Numbered from the stretch's first letter, positions 8,876 to 17,875 are shown. The stretch: DNA of 64,000 bases from an uncultured Collinsella sp. (GCA_900546115.1 URBQ01000004.1:20167-84166); one strand, 5' to 3'. The notes: generated by a model not told the origin, from the sequence alone. Numbers and translations: made by a program.

Positions 8876-11023
8876 TTACTTCCCCTGCACCATGGTGAGG
8901 GAGATCTTCTTGCGGTCGCGATCGACCTTTTCAACCCACACCTTGACCGTGTCACCGACGCGCACCACGTCGCTGGGGTGCTTGACGAAGCGGTTGGCCA
9001 GCTTGGAGATGTGCACGAGGCCGTCCTGGTGCACGCCCACGTCGACGAAGGCGCCAAAGTCGACGACGTTGCGCACCGTGCCCTTGAGTTCCATGCCGGG
9101 CTCCAGGTCGTCGATCGAAAGCGCCGAGCGGCTAAAGACTACCTCGGGCGCGTCGTCGCGCGGGTCGCGACCGGGCTTCTTGAGCTCGTTGACGATGTCG
9201 ATGAGCGTGAGGGTGCCGCAGTCCAGGTCGCTTGCCAGCGTCGAGATGCTGCCCAGGCGGCGCTCGATGTCGGGCACGCCGCCGCGGCTGAGCTCGCTTG
9301 CTTTAACGCCGGCGCGTTCCAAGACGGACGTGGCCACCTCGTAGCTTTCGGGGTGGACGCTTGTCGCGTCGAGCGGGTTCTTGCCGCCGCTGATGCGCAG
9401 GAAGCCCGCGGCGTTGAGATATGCCTTGGGTCCCAGCTTGGGGACCTTCTTAAGCTGGCGGCGATCGGTAAAGGCGCCGTTTTCCTCGCGGTACGCCACG
9501 ATGTTCTTTGCCACGCTCGGCGTGATGCCCGATACGTATCCCAGCAGGCTTGCGCTCGCGGTGTTGACGTCGACGCCCACGCGGTTGACGACGTCCTCCA
9601 CCACGTGGCCCAGGGTGCGCGAGAGCTCGGCCTGGTCAAGGTCGTGTTGGTACTGGCCCACGCCGATGGACTGGGGCGGAATCTTGACGAGCTCTGCCAG
9701 CGGGTCCTGCAGGCGACGGCCCAAGCTCATGGCGCCACGTACGGTGACGTCCAGGTCAGGATATTCCTGGCTGGCGAGCTCGGAGGCGGAGTACACCGAC
9801 GCGCCGGCCTCGTTAACGATGGTGTAGCGAAGGCTGGACGCCTGCTCGGCAATGAACTCCGAGACGACTTCCTCGGTCTCGCGGCTGGCGGTGCCGTTGC
9901 CGATGACGATGGTGTTGACGCCGTCCTTTTTGACGAGGCGGGCGAGCTCGCGCTTGGTGCCGGCGACGTCGTGGCGCGGCTTGGTGGGGTAGACCACGCC
10001 GTGGTCGAGCAGCTTGCCGGTCTCGTCCATGACGGCGACCTTGCAGCCGGTGCGGTAGCCCGGGTCGAGCGCGAGTACGCGGGCGCCGCGCACGGGGCGC
10101 GCCGAGAGCAGGCCCTCGAGATTCTTGGCAAAGACGTTGATGGCCTCGGTCTGGGCGCGAACGGTGAGTTTGGCGCGGGCCTCGCGCTCCAGCGAGGGAG
10201 CCATGAGGCGTTTGTAGCCGTCGGCGATGGCGGCATCGAAGATGGGAGCAAACACGCCCTGGCGTCGGGGCCAACGGCTGCTGAGGCGCGCCGTGGCGGC
10301 AACGCCGTCGACGTTCACGCGCACGCGGAGCTTGCCCTCGCGCTCACCGCGGTCGATAGCCAGCACGCGGTGGTTGGGTATACGGCGCAACGGCTCGTCA
10401 TAGCTGTAGTAGGGCTCGTAGGGGGTCTTCTCGGCGGGGTCGGTGGCCTCGACGACGATGTCGGCGGTGTTTTGCGTAAAGGTGCGCAGGTCGGCGACGT
10501 TCTCCGGGTCCTCGGCCACCGTCTCGGCCACGATGTCGGCGGCGCCGGCGAGTGCCTTCTCGGGCGTGTCGAAGCCGGCCTGTTCGTTGACGTATGCCGC
10601 AGCGGCGTCGAGTGCGCTGCCCTTGGCCGATGCCTGCATGATGATCATATTGGCGAGCGGCTCCAGGCCGGCCTCGCGGGCCTTCTGCGCACGGGTCATG
10701 CGCTTTTTACGGTAGGGCTTGTAGAGGTCTTCGACGCGCTGGAGCTGTGTGGCCTCGCGAATCTGCTGCTCGAGCTCGGGCGTGAGTTTGCCCTGGGCGT
10801 CGATGAGCAGGATGACGTCCTCTTTACGCTGTTCAAGATTGCGCAGGTAGGACAGGCGCTCGTCGAGCGCGCGCAGGGCAACGTCGTCCATGCCGCCCGT
10901 TGCTTCCTTGCGGTAGCGCGAGATAAAGGGGATGGTGTTGCCCTCGTCGATGAGCTTGACGGCTGCCTCGACGTTGGCGGCCTTAAGGTTGAGCTCGCGG
11001 GCGAGCTGGGCGATAAGATCCAT
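8876..11023 (-). CDS. tex: Tex-family RNA-binding transcription accessory protein
   Basis: A 715-residue cytoplasmic Tex protein. It has an N-terminal helical Tex region (MDLIAQLARELNLKAANVEAAV, GNTIPFISRYRKEATGGMDD). A YqgF/RNase H-like domain follows, with RVLALDPGYRTGCKVAVMD. Helix-hairpin-helix segments come next (DVVNRVGVDVNTASASLLGYVSGI and following). A C-terminal S1 domain closes it (ELKGTVRNVVDFGAFVDVGVHQDGLVHIS to the end). Length and order match the family. The ATG at 11023 has AGGAAG upstream; an in-frame start 25 codons earlier lacks the conserved beginning. Tex proteins bind nucleic acid and act on transcription and translation; the exact role is not well defined. Monocistronic. 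Confidence 0.93.
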   Translation of the reverse strand: MDLIAQLARELNLKAANVEAAVKLIDEGNTIPFISRYRKEATGGMDDVALRALDERLSYLRNLEQRKEDVILLIDAQGKLTPELEQQIREATQLQRVEDLYKPYRKKRMTRAQKAREAGLEPLANMIIMQASAKGSALDAAAAYVNEQAGFDTPEKALAGAADIVAETVAEDPENVADLRTFTQNTADIVVEATDPAEKTPYEPYYSYDEPLRRIPNHRVLAIDRGEREGKLRVRVNVDGVAATARLSSRWPRRQGVFAPIFDAAIADGYKRLMAPSLEREARAKLTVRAQTEAINVFAKNLEGLLSARPVRGARVLALDPGYRTGCKVAVMDETGKLLDHGVVYPTKPRHDVAGTKRELARLVKKDGVNTIVIGNGTASRETEEVVSEFIAEQASSLRYTIVNEAGASVYSASELASQEYPDLDVTVRGAMSLGRRLQDPLAELVKIPPQSIGVGQYQHDLDQAELSRTLGHVVEDVVNRVGVDVNTASASLLGYVSGITPSVAKNIVAYREENGAFTDRRQLKKVPKLGPKAYLNAAGFLRISGGKNPLDATSVHPESYEVATSVLERAGVKASELSRGGVPDIERRLGSISTLASDLDCGTLTLIDIVNELKKPGRDPRDDAPEVVFSRSALSIDDLEPGMELKGTVRNVVDFGAFVDVGVHQDGLVHISKLANRFVKHPSDVVRVGDTVKVWVEKVDRDRKKISLTMVQGK

Positions 11024-11103
11024 GGGACTTCCTGTCTGTGAGTACGTTACAGGTGCATGAGCCACCCAGTCTACCACCCGCCCGCGCCGCGGCTGCAAAG
11101 AAA

Positions 11104-11133
11104 GCCCCGCGGGCAGGAGGCTGCTCGCGGGGC
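11104..11133 (-). terminator. intrinsic terminator for the reverse-strand dehydrogenase operon
   Basis: An 8-bp GC stem (11104-11111 with 11126-11133; GCCCCGCG/CGCGGGGC) is followed, reading leftward on the minus strand, by TTTCTTTG. It ends transcripts coming from the Gfo/Idh gene at 11207. Confidence 0.75.
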
Positions 11134-11206
11134 AAAGAAGAGGGGCTTATTTGTGGCGGACCGAGGGGCTCGGCATGGGGTTTCTGTCGCGGCCGCTCTT
11201 AAGGCG

Positions 11207-12247
11207 TTACAGCTCGACGAGCTGGCCGGTCTCGGCGGCCTCCTTGACGGCGTTGAGAAGCGTGAGCGTCTTGACGTTGTCGGCCGGCGTCACGACGGGC
11301 TCGACCTCGCGGCGGACGACCTTCACAAAGTGCTTGAGCTGCATCTTGTGGGGAAGCGCCGGGTCGACGGCCGGAATCTCCATCTGCAGCGGCTTGTGCC
11401 AGTTAGAGGCGCCGTCGTAGGAGAACTGGTGCAGGCGGGGCAGCGACAGGGCGCCCTTGGTGCCGCCGATAAAGTAGGCGTCGGCGTCGAAGGGGCGGTA
11501 CTGCGGATCCTCGCGAGCGGTTGCCTCCCAGTTCCAAGGGCTGGCGGTGGCGTCGGAGATGGTCATGCTCGCAAGCGCGCCATCGGCAAAACGGACGTTG
11601 ACCACGGCGGAGTCCTCGGTCTCAAAACCGCGGGCGGCGCTGGACTGCATACCCTGGACGGCAACGGGCTCGCCCAGCAGGTAACGGAGCAGGTCGACGT
11701 CGTGCACCAGGTTGACCAGAATCGGGCCGGCACCCTTCTTGCGGCGCCACTCGACGTCGAAGTACTCGTCGTTCTTATAGATCATGTAGTGGAAGCTCGA
11801 CACGGTGAGCTTGCCCAGCTCGCCGGACTCGATGATCTCCTTGGCCTTGTTCACAAACGGGTTGTGGCGACGGTGCTGACCCACGAGTACGGGCACGCCG
11901 GCGGTCTCGGCCTCGGCGGCGAAGGCCTGGGCATCCTCGAGATCGTTGGAGATCGGCTTTTCGACCAGCGGCACGATGTTGCGCTTGATGGCCTCGCGGG
12001 CAACGCCCAGGTGCAGGTCGTTGGGGGTGGCGATGATGACGGCCTCGGGCTTGACCTCGTCCATCATCTGGGCGGGATCGGTAAAGAACGGCACGCCGGC
12101 GGCCTCGGCCGTGGCGCGGGCGCCCTCAAAGGCGTCGGCGATGGCGACGAGCTCGGCCTCGGGCTCCTCGGTGACAAAGCGGATGTGGTTGCGGCCCATG
12201 GCGCCGGCGCCGATGACGGCAATGCGGACGGGGTTGAGCTCAGACAT
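11207..12247 (-). CDS. Gfo/Idh/MocA-family NAD(P)-dependent oxidoreductase
   Basis: A 346-residue dehydrogenase. The N-terminal Rossmann fold has VRIAVIGAGAMGRNH (GxGxxG, residues 13-18), and the catalytic lysine is in the family motif VPLVEKPISND. The C-terminal alpha/beta domain includes GGTKGALSLP. Members oxidise sugars, inositols and related polyols; the substrate is not evident. The ATG at 12247 follows AGGGAG. It is the last gene of a minus-strand group SDR - OFA transporter - Gfo/Idh opposite a LysR regulator, which suggests a two-dehydrogenase catabolic route for an imported hydroxylated carbon source. A palindromic repeat separates it from the transporter gene. Confidence 0.88.
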   Translation of the reverse strand: MSELNPVRIAVIGAGAMGRNHIRFVTEEPEAELVAIADAFEGARATAEAAGVPFFTDPAQMMDEVKPEAVIIATPNDLHLGVAREAIKRNIVPLVEKPISNDLEDAQAFAAEAETAGVPVLVGQHRRHNPFVNKAKEIIESGELGKLTVSSFHYMIYKNDEYFDVEWRRKKGAGPILVNLVHDVDLLRYLLGEPVAVQGMQSSAARGFETEDSAVVNVRFADGALASMTISDATASPWNWEATAREDPQYRPFDADAYFIGGTKGALSLPRLHQFSYDGASNWHKPLQMEIPAVDPALPHKMQLKHFVKVVRREVEPVVTPADNVKTLTLLNAVKEAAETGQLVEL

Positions 12248-12275
12248 TTCGACTCCCTAATGCTGGTGGCTGGCG

Positions 12276-12308
12276 AATGTGGCAAAGGGACTGTCCCTTT
12301 GCCACATT
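12276..12308. repeat. REP-like palindrome (TGGCAAAGGGA family)
   Basis: A perfect 15-bp inverted repeat (12276-12290 with 12294-12308; arm AATGTGGCAAAGGGA, loop CTG). Similar palindromes with degenerate arms recur at 23285, 30674, 35579 and 42260 in this window, always between genes. Here it lies between the Gfo/Idh start and the MFS stop. Confidence 0.8.
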
Positions 12309-12315
12309 GGTATAA

Positions 12316-13572
12316 CTAGGCGGACTTCTTCTTGCTGTCGGAGACCATCATGTAGACGGTGAGCACGACGGCGATGGCGGCAATCACAATGGCGCCGTAG
12401 AAGGACTGCTGGTAGGCGGCGCTGCCGGCCTCGGCGTGATACAGCACGGCGGTGATGGGCTGGCTGATCCAGGTGGAAGCGGCATAGCCCAAAAACATGA
12501 TGCCGTAGTTGACGCCGATGTTGCTGGTGCCAAAGGCGCCACCGGTGAGCGGCGGGTAGATGACGAGCAGGGCGCCAAAGCTAAAGCCGAGCAGGGCGAG
12601 CGCCACAAAGAACATGCTCTGCGTAAAGCTCATCGACATGATGACGAGCGCGACGATGGTGACGACAAGGCTGATGAGCAGCGACTTGTAGGCGCCGAGC
12701 TTGTCGATGATCTGGCCAAAGGACAGACGGCCGACCAGGTTGGCGCAGGTGTTGACGGAGACGACCACGCCGCCGAGGGCGACGGCCGCGGCGCTCGTGG
12801 GGTCGGCGAAGAGCTGGACAGCGGCGATGGAGGCAACCTTGCCCACGAGCAGGGTGCCCGCGGTGGCGGCGAAGGCGAAGGTGGCGATGAGGACCCAGAA
12901 GCGCGGGGTTTTGACCATCTCGCCCGGGGTGAGGTCGCCGAAAGTGCCGGCGTGCGCGCCGCCCTTGGGGGCCTCGAAGCCCTCGGGCAGCCAACCGGCC
13001 TCGGGGGCCTTCAGGAACAGGGCGGAGGCGGCGATCGTCACAAAGAAGATGACGCCGAGTGCCTTAAGGGCGCCAAAGATGCCAAGGCTCGGGATGAGCA
13101 GCGAGGCGAGCACCGGGGACAGCACGGCGGGGCCGGCGGTCGAAGCGGCCAGGGTGATGCCGGAGGCGAGGCCCTTTTTGTCGATGAACCACTTTTGGCC
13201 GGTGGTGAGCGCGGGGTTGTAGCCCAGGCCGTTGCCGATGGCGGCGACGAGCGAGAACCACAGGTAGAACTGCCACGGCTCGGTGACGGTGCCGGACATG
13301 AACCAGCCCACGCCGTAGCACACGGCGGCAGCGATCACGACGTTGCGCGGGCCGATCTTATCGGAGATGCGGCCGGCGAAGATGCCCGTCACGGCCATGA
13401 TGGTCTGGAAGACCGGGAAAGCCCAGGTAAGAGCGCTGGACCACTCGGGATAGACGGCGAGCAGGTTCTTGCTCACAACGGAATACAGCGCGATGGAGCT
13501 GATGAAGAACATGGTGACGCACGCGGCGGAAAGCACGACGGCGCGACCCTTGTTGGAGTTGGTGGAAGCCAT
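12316..13572 (-). CDS. OFA-family (oxalate/formate antiporter-like) MFS transporter
   Basis: A 418-residue, 12-helix major facilitator of the OFA type. Visible features are the N-terminal helix VVLSAACVTMFFISSIALYSVVSKNL, the loop GRISDKIGPRN between helices 2 and 3, the FSLVAAIGNGLGYNPALTTGQKWF stretch characteristic of OFA proteins, and the second-half loop GQIIDKLGAYK. OFA members carry small carboxylates and related anions, but many have unknown substrates. I chose the ATG at 13572 (MASTNSNKG), preceded by an AAAGAG-type site, over an in-frame start 13 codons upstream. It lies between the SDR and Gfo/Idh genes and presumably brings in their substrate. Confidence 0.87.
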   Translation of the reverse strand: MASTNSNKGRAVVLSAACVTMFFISSIALYSVVSKNLLAVYPEWSSALTWAFPVFQTIMAVTGIFAGRISDKIGPRNVVIAAAVCYGVGWFMSGTVTEPWQFYLWFSLVAAIGNGLGYNPALTTGQKWFIDKKGLASGITLAASTAGPAVLSPVLASLLIPSLGIFGALKALGVIFFVTIAASALFLKAPEAGWLPEGFEAPKGGAHAGTFGDLTPGEMVKTPRFWVLIATFAFAATAGTLLVGKVASIAAVQLFADPTSAAAVALGGVVVSVNTCANLVGRLSFGQIIDKLGAYKSLLISLVVTIVALVIMSMSFTQSMFFVALALLGFSFGALLVIYPPLTGGAFGTSNIGVNYGIMFLGYAASTWISQPITAVLYHAEAGSAAYQQSFYGAIVIAAIAVVLTVYMMVSDSKKKSA

Positions 13573-13656
13573 TGGACTCTTTCTAATCGATACGGGGGAG
13601 GGGAGGGGCAAACGCCGCTGAGGTGCTTGCCCCGCGCCCCTTTCTACCGGGCTGGT

Positions 13657-14538
13657 TTACTGGTCAGTCGGCTTTGCGACGCCGGACTCATCGGACCAGA
13701 GCTCGACGCCCTTGTTCTTGAGGTAGTTGTCGGCAAAGGCGCGGCGGCCGCCGGGCTTGGCGGTGAGGTCGCCCATCATGTTGGAGAAGCCGCCGTCGAC
13801 CTTGATGGCGTCGCCGGTGGTAAAGTCCGAGCGCTTGGACGCCAGGAACATGACGGCGTTGGCGATATCGCTGACCTCGCCGATGCGGCGCGTGGCGATG
13901 AGGCGGCTGCGGCTCTTCTCGACCTCGGGATCGGCGTAAAAGCTTGCCGACATGGGTGTCTTGACAAAGCAGGGCTCGACGCAGTTGGAGCGGACGCCGT
14001 AGGGGCCCCACTCGGCGGCGAGCATCTTGGACATCATGTTGACGCCCGCCTTGGTGGAGCTGTACACGCCCGAGAACGTCTCGGGGGAGTGGCTGGCAAC
14101 GGTCGAGATGTGCACCAGGCGGCCCTGGCCGGCCTTGATCATCTCGCGACCAAAGCGCTGCGAGGTGATGAAGTAGCCGGTGAGGTTGACGTTGAGCACC
14201 TGCTCCCAGTCGCTTAGCGGCAGGTCCTCCATGGCGGCGAAGCGCAGGATGCCGGCGGTGTTGACGAGAACGTCGACGCGGCCGAAGTTGGCGATGGTGG
14301 CGTCGACGGCAGCCTGAACCTCGGCCTCGTCGGTGGCGTTCATCTTGTAGCCCTCGGCGTGGATACCAAACTCGGCGGCGAGGTCGGCGGCTGCTGCCTT
14401 GACCTTCTCCTCGTCTAGGTCGAGCAAGACGACGTTGGCGCCGTTGCGGGCGAACTCGCGGCAAATCTCGACGCCCATACCGCCGAGCGCGCCGGTCACG
14501 GCGCAGACATCGCCCTCGAGCTTAAGCCAATTGCTCAT
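13657..14538 (-). CDS. short-chain dehydrogenase/reductase (SDR), probably NAD-dependent
   Basis: A 293-residue classical SDR. The cofactor motif is TGALGGMG (residues 15-22). An acidic residue at the end of strand 2 (VVLLDLDEE, D40) favours NAD(H). NAG is present as NTAG (93-96). The catalytic Tyr-Lys pair is Y159/K163 in YSSTK. The C-terminus runs about 40 residues past the usual SDR core. The ATG at 14538 has GGGAAG upstream. It is the first gene of the minus-strand catabolic group, about 230 bp from the divergent LysR gene, so it is probably under LysR control. I checked it against the known Collinsella 7beta-hydroxysteroid dehydrogenase sequence from memory and it does not match. Confidence 0.88.
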   Translation of the reverse strand: MSNWLKLEGDVCAVTGALGGMGVEICREFARNGANVVLLDLDEEKVKAAAADLAAEFGIHAEGYKMNATDEAEVQAAVDATIANFGRVDVLVNTAGILRFAAMEDLPLSDWEQVLNVNLTGYFITSQRFGREMIKAGQGRLVHISTVASHSPETFSGVYSSTKAGVNMMSKMLAAEWGPYGVRSNCVEPCFVKTPMSASFYADPEVEKSRSRLIATRRIGEVSDIANAVMFLASKRSDFTTGDAIKVDGGFSNMMGDLTAKPGGRRAFADNYLKNKGVELWSDESGVAKPTDQ

Positions 14539-14771
14539 AGGAACTTCCCTTCTTGTGCCTCCCGGTGGGTCGCTCCCATTAATCGACCCACGTGGTTTTC
14601 GCTGGTTATCGTATGCTTTGCATTTGCGCAGGTGAATTGCATATTTGTTAGAATGGCGTTAACCATAGGTTTACACTGTGCGATGCAGTTTATTCTCAAT
14701 TGAGCGCATGACCTGCGAAAACAACCTCCTGTGGCACCATGTGGCCACGGGCGCGAAAACGGGAGATTGAC

Positions 14772-15650
14772 GTGTACGATCGACGACTTGAGGCCATATC
14801 GGCCGCCGCGGAGCTGGGAAGCTTCTCGCGCGCGGCGGCAAAACTACGTGTGTCGACCCCGGCTCTCGTCAAACAGGTGTCGGGGTTCGAGGCCGAGTTT
14901 GGCATCACGTTGTTCGAGCGCTCGCATTCGGGCGTTAAGGTGACGCCGGCGGGTGCGCTGCTGGTAGACGATGCGCGCTCGATCATGCGTCAGTCCGAGG
15001 ATGCGTTGCGCCGTGCCCGACGCGCAGCGGGCGATGGCGGCGCCGTGCGTCTGGGCGTGTCGATGATGTGCCCGGGGCGCCAAACGCTGTCGATGTGGCC
15101 GAGTGTGCACGAGCTGGAGCCGTCGCTGCGCTTTGAGATTGTGCCGGTGAGTGACCTCTACGATGAGCGCGAGACCGTCATGCGCAGTCTTGGTCGCGAA
15201 GTGGATGTAGTGCAGTCGAGTTTTTCGACCCCGCGCTGGGGCGACGCCTGCCAAAAGCTCCTTATCGTCAACGTACCGTTTTATATTGATGTGCCGCGCA
15301 CGAGCCCGCTTGCGCGCAAGACGCGCATCACGGTTGCCGACCTGGAGGGCATGCGCCTGCGCGTGCTCCGTCACGGCAACGACGCTATGGACAGCCTGCG
15401 CATCGACCTGTTGGCCGACGGCGGCGTGGACGTGATCGACGTGGATAGCTTCGACTTTGCGCTCTTTAACGAGGCGGAGGAAAAGGGCGATGCGGTGCTC
15501 ACCTGCGGAGCGTGGTCGGGCGCGCACCCGGCCTTTGTGGGCGTACCGTTTCTATGCGGTCGCGAGGTGCCGGTCTTCTTGCACTACCCGCTCGAGCCCA
15601 CCCTCCAAGTACAAAAATTCGTCAACGCCATGCCCCAACTCCTCAACTAG
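14772..15650 (+). CDS. LysR-family transcriptional regulator
   Basis: A 292-residue LysR-type regulator. The N-terminal winged helix-turn-helix reads LEAISAAAELGSFSRAAAKLRVSTPALVKQVSGFEAEFGITLFERSHSGVKVTPAG, followed by a two-lobed effector domain (about 95-290). I chose the GTG at 14772 because GGGAG lies 6 bases upstream and this gives the family-standard distance from start to helix-turn-helix. The ATG at 14739 would add 11 basic residues. It is transcribed away from the SDR/OFA/Gfo-Idh group and probably controls it, with its effector likely the substrate or a product. No T-N11-A operator could be assigned with confidence in 14539-14771. Confidence 0.9.
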   Translation: MYDRRLEAISAAAELGSFSRAAAKLRVSTPALVKQVSGFEAEFGITLFERSHSGVKVTPAGALLVDDARSIMRQSEDALRRARRAAGDGGAVRLGVSMMCPGRQTLSMWPSVHELEPSLRFEIVPVSDLYDERETVMRSLGREVDVVQSSFSTPRWGDACQKLLIVNVPFYIDVPRTSPLARKTRITVADLEGMRLRVLRHGNDAMDSLRIDLLADGGVDVIDVDSFDFALFNEAEEKGDAVLTCGAWSGAHPAFVGVPFLCGREVPVFLHYPLEPTLQVQKFVNAMPQLLN

Positions 15651-15665
15651 CTCATTTGGCGCGGG

Positions 15666-15757
15666 TAGTCTTTTTGGGACGGGGCTTTTTTAGCTACTTT
15701 TGCCGCCCTGCCTGCGCACCCTCAAAGTAGTCAAAAAGCCCCGTCCCAAAAAGACTA
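15666..15757. repeat. 25-bp perfect inverted repeat downstream of lysR
   Basis: The left arm (15666-15690) begins TAGTCTTTTTGGGACGGGGC and the right arm (15733-15757) is its exact complement; a shorter internal repeat CTACTTT/AAAGTAG (15694-15700 with 15724-15730) extends the hairpin. The arms carry T-runs in both directions, so it can act as a terminator for the LysR gene. Its size is also in the range of a dispersed palindromic element. Confidence 0.75.
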
Positions 15758-15764
15758 ACAAAAC

Positions 15765-15792
15765 GAGGCCCTGGCCAAACGGCCAGGGCCTC
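15765..15792 (-). terminator. intrinsic terminator for the ABC exporter operon
   Basis: A 12-bp stem (GAGGCCCTGGCC at 15765-15776 with its complement at 15781-15792). Read on the minus strand it is followed by GTTTTGTTAGTCTTTTT, a good T-tail for the operon ending at 15956. Confidence 0.75.
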
Positions 15793-15835
15793 ACTAACCT
15801 TTATTCCGTTTTAAACAACGGGCTGATTGCGCGCA

Positions 15836-15941
15836 GGAGGGTGCCCCGGAGCGGCGGGGTATTTCCTCCGCGCGCAGTTTCGCAGTGCAGCGAGAATGTT
15901 TGAGCACGGAGGAATTACCCCGACGCCCCGGGGCACCCTCC
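15836..15941. repeat. long imperfect inverted repeat, 35-bp arms
   Basis: Arms 15836-15870 and 15907-15941 are complementary with three mismatches; the outer part is GGAGGGTGCCCCGG. It fills the gap between the terminator at 15765 and the end of the ABC operon. No coding potential is seen. It may be a degenerate mobile-element remnant or a structured RNA end. Confidence 0.7.
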
Positions 15942-15955
15942 GTCAGTAACCGTTC

Positions 15956-17875
15956 CTACTCCAGCTCAAATGCACCCGTGTACAGCTGGTAGTAATACCC
16001 GCGCTTGGCGATCAGCTCGTCGTGGTTGCCGCGCTCGATGATGCGGCCGTGATCCAGACAGATGATCGCGTCGGAGTTGCGCACGGTGGACAGGCGGTGC
16101 GCGATGACAAACGTCGTGCGGCCCTCCATGAGCTTATCCATGCCCTCCTGCACGATGGCCTCGGTGCGGGTGTCGATACTCGACGTAGCCTCGTCCAGAA
16201 TCATCGCCGGCGGATCGGCGACGGCGGCGCGGGCGATCGAGATCAGCTGGCGCTGGCCTTGCGACAGCTGTGCGCCGTTGCCGGTGAGCATGGTGTCGTA
16301 GCCGTCGGGCAGGCGGGTGATAAAGTCGTCTGCGCCCGCGAGCTTGGCCGCTGCGATGCACTCCTCGTCGGTGGCGTCCAGGTTGCCGTAGCGGATGTTG
16401 TCCATCACGGTGCCGGTGAACAGGTTCACGTCCTGCAGCACGACGCCCAGGCTTCGGCGCAGGTCGGCCTTGCGGATCTTGTTGACGTTGATGCCGTCGT
16501 AGCGGATCTTGCCGTCGGCAATGTCGTAGAAGCGGTTGATGAGGTTGGTGATGGTCGTCTTACCGGCACCGGTGGCGCCGACAAACGCGACCTTCTGGCC
16601 CGGCTTGGCAAACACGGACACGCCGTGCAGCACCTCGTGGTCGGGCGTGTAACCAAAGTCGACGTTATCCATGACCAGGTCGCCGCGCAGCGGTACGTAC
16701 TCGATCTCGCCGGTTGCGCGGTGCGGATGCTTCCATGCCCACATGCCGGTGTGGTGGTCGGCCTCCTCGAGCTCCCAGGTTTCGGGGTTCACCTGCGCGT
16801 TGACGAGTGTCACGTAGCCTTCGTCGGCCTCGGGCTCCTCGTCGATGAGCTCAAAGATGCGGTCGGCGCCGGCGAGGCCCATGACCACGGCGTTGATCTG
16901 CTGTGAGATCTGGCCGATCTGTCCGCAGAACTGCTTGGTCATGTTGAGGAACGGCACCACGACGGCGATGGACAGCGCCATGCCCGAGATGCTCAGGTTG
17001 GGCACGCCCAGCGCCAGGGAAATGCCGCCCGCCAGTGCGACCAGCACGTAGAGCAGGTTGCCCAGGTTCATAAGGATGGGCATGAGGATGTTGGCGTACA
17101 TGTTGGCCTTCTGGGAGACCTCGAAGAGCTTTTCGTTGCGCTCGTCAAAATCGGCCTCGGCGGCAGACTCGTGGCAGAACGCCTTGACGACCTTCTGGCC
17201 GTTCATGACTTCCTCGATATGGCCCTCGACCACGCCGAGCTCGGTCTGCTGTGCAATGAAGAAGCGCGCGGAGTTGGAGCCGAGCAGCTTGGTCATAAAG
17301 GTCATAAAGGCGACGCCGGCGATGATGACCAGGCACATCCACACGCTGTAGTACAGCATGATAAAGAACACCGTGACGATGATGATGATCGTCATGAGCA
17401 GGTTGGGCAGCGACTGGCTGATCATCTGACGTAGCGTGTCGATGTCGTTGGTGTAGTGGCTCATGATATCGCCGCGCTGGTGCGTGTCGAAGTAGCGGAT
17501 CGGCAGGTCCTGCATGCGGTTGAACATCATCTCGCGCAGCTTCTCCAGCGAGCCCTGCGTGACGATAGCCATGGCGCGGTTCCAGAAGAGCGAGGACAGG
17601 ACACCGACGCCGTAGATGCAGGCGAGGGTGGTCACGAGCTGCAGAATCTTGGGCTGTGCGGCTTCCCAATCGCCCGACTGCCACGATTCGCTAATAATCT
17701 GCAGGGCGCTCTGCAGGAAGGTCGCGCCGATGGAGTTGATGATGGCGCAGAGCACCACGCCGGCGACGACAAGGGGCAAAAGCACGGGATAGAAGCCAAA
17801 GAGCGTCTTGATGAGGCGCGACATGGTGCCGCCCTTGCGGTTGAGCGCGCGCTCGGCGGTCGTTGCCTTACTCAT
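15956..17875 (-). CDS. heterodimeric ABC exporter subunit with canonical Walker B glutamate
   Basis: A 639-residue type IV (exporter) ABC protein. An N-terminal six-helix membrane domain occupies about 25-330, and the nucleotide-binding domain has Walker A GATGAGKTT, Walker B MILDEATSSID with the catalytic Glu, and H-loop IAHRLSTVR. Its signature reads LSQGQ instead of LSGGQ. Together with its partner this gives one canonical and one degenerate ATP site, as in TM287/288-type exporters. It begins at 17875, overlapping the 3' end of the partner gene by 8 bp, with AGGAAGGAGG upstream. It carries an extra loop of about 45 residues (around EEPEADEGYVTLV to GEIEYVPLRG) before the nucleotide-binding domain. 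The substrate is unknown; MarR control suggests a toxic compound or drug. Confidence 0.92.
   Translation of the reverse strand: MSKATTAERALNRKGGTMSRLIKTLFGFYPVLLPLVVAGVVLCAIINSIGATFLQSALQIISESWQSGDWEAAQPKILQLVTTLACIYGVGVLSSLFWNRAMAIVTQGSLEKLREMMFNRMQDLPIRYFDTHQRGDIMSHYTNDIDTLRQMISQSLPNLLMTIIIIVTVFFIMLYYSVWMCLVIIAGVAFMTFMTKLLGSNSARFFIAQQTELGVVEGHIEEVMNGQKVVKAFCHESAAEADFDERNEKLFEVSQKANMYANILMPILMNLGNLLYVLVALAGGISLALGVPNLSISGMALSIAVVVPFLNMTKQFCGQIGQISQQINAVVMGLAGADRIFELIDEEPEADEGYVTLVNAQVNPETWELEEADHHTGMWAWKHPHRATGEIEYVPLRGDLVMDNVDFGYTPDHEVLHGVSVFAKPGQKVAFVGATGAGKTTITNLINRFYDIADGKIRYDGINVNKIRKADLRRSLGVVLQDVNLFTGTVMDNIRYGNLDATDEECIAAAKLAGADDFITRLPDGYDTMLTGNGAQLSQGQRQLISIARAAVADPPAMILDEATSSIDTRTEAIVQEGMDKLMEGRTTFVIAHRLSTVRNSDAIICLDHGRIIERGNHDELIAKRGYYYQLYTGAFELE

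Noticed and set aside
8813..11041. Very long open frame (about 740 codons) on the plus strand opposite tex
   Set aside because: It mirrors tex in the GC-rich antisense frame, has Val/Gly/His-rich low-complexity sequence, no ribosome binding site and no family motif.
12436..14217. Open frame of about 590 codons on the plus strand opposite the MFS and SDR genes
   Set aside because: It is antisense to two motif-complete genes and is rich in charged low-complexity runs.
13657..14538. SDR as a bile-acid 7beta-hydroxysteroid dehydrogenase
   Set aside because: Residue patterns (TGALGGMG, YSSTK and C-terminal region) do not match the Collinsella 7beta-HSDH sequence as I remember it; only family membership is shared.
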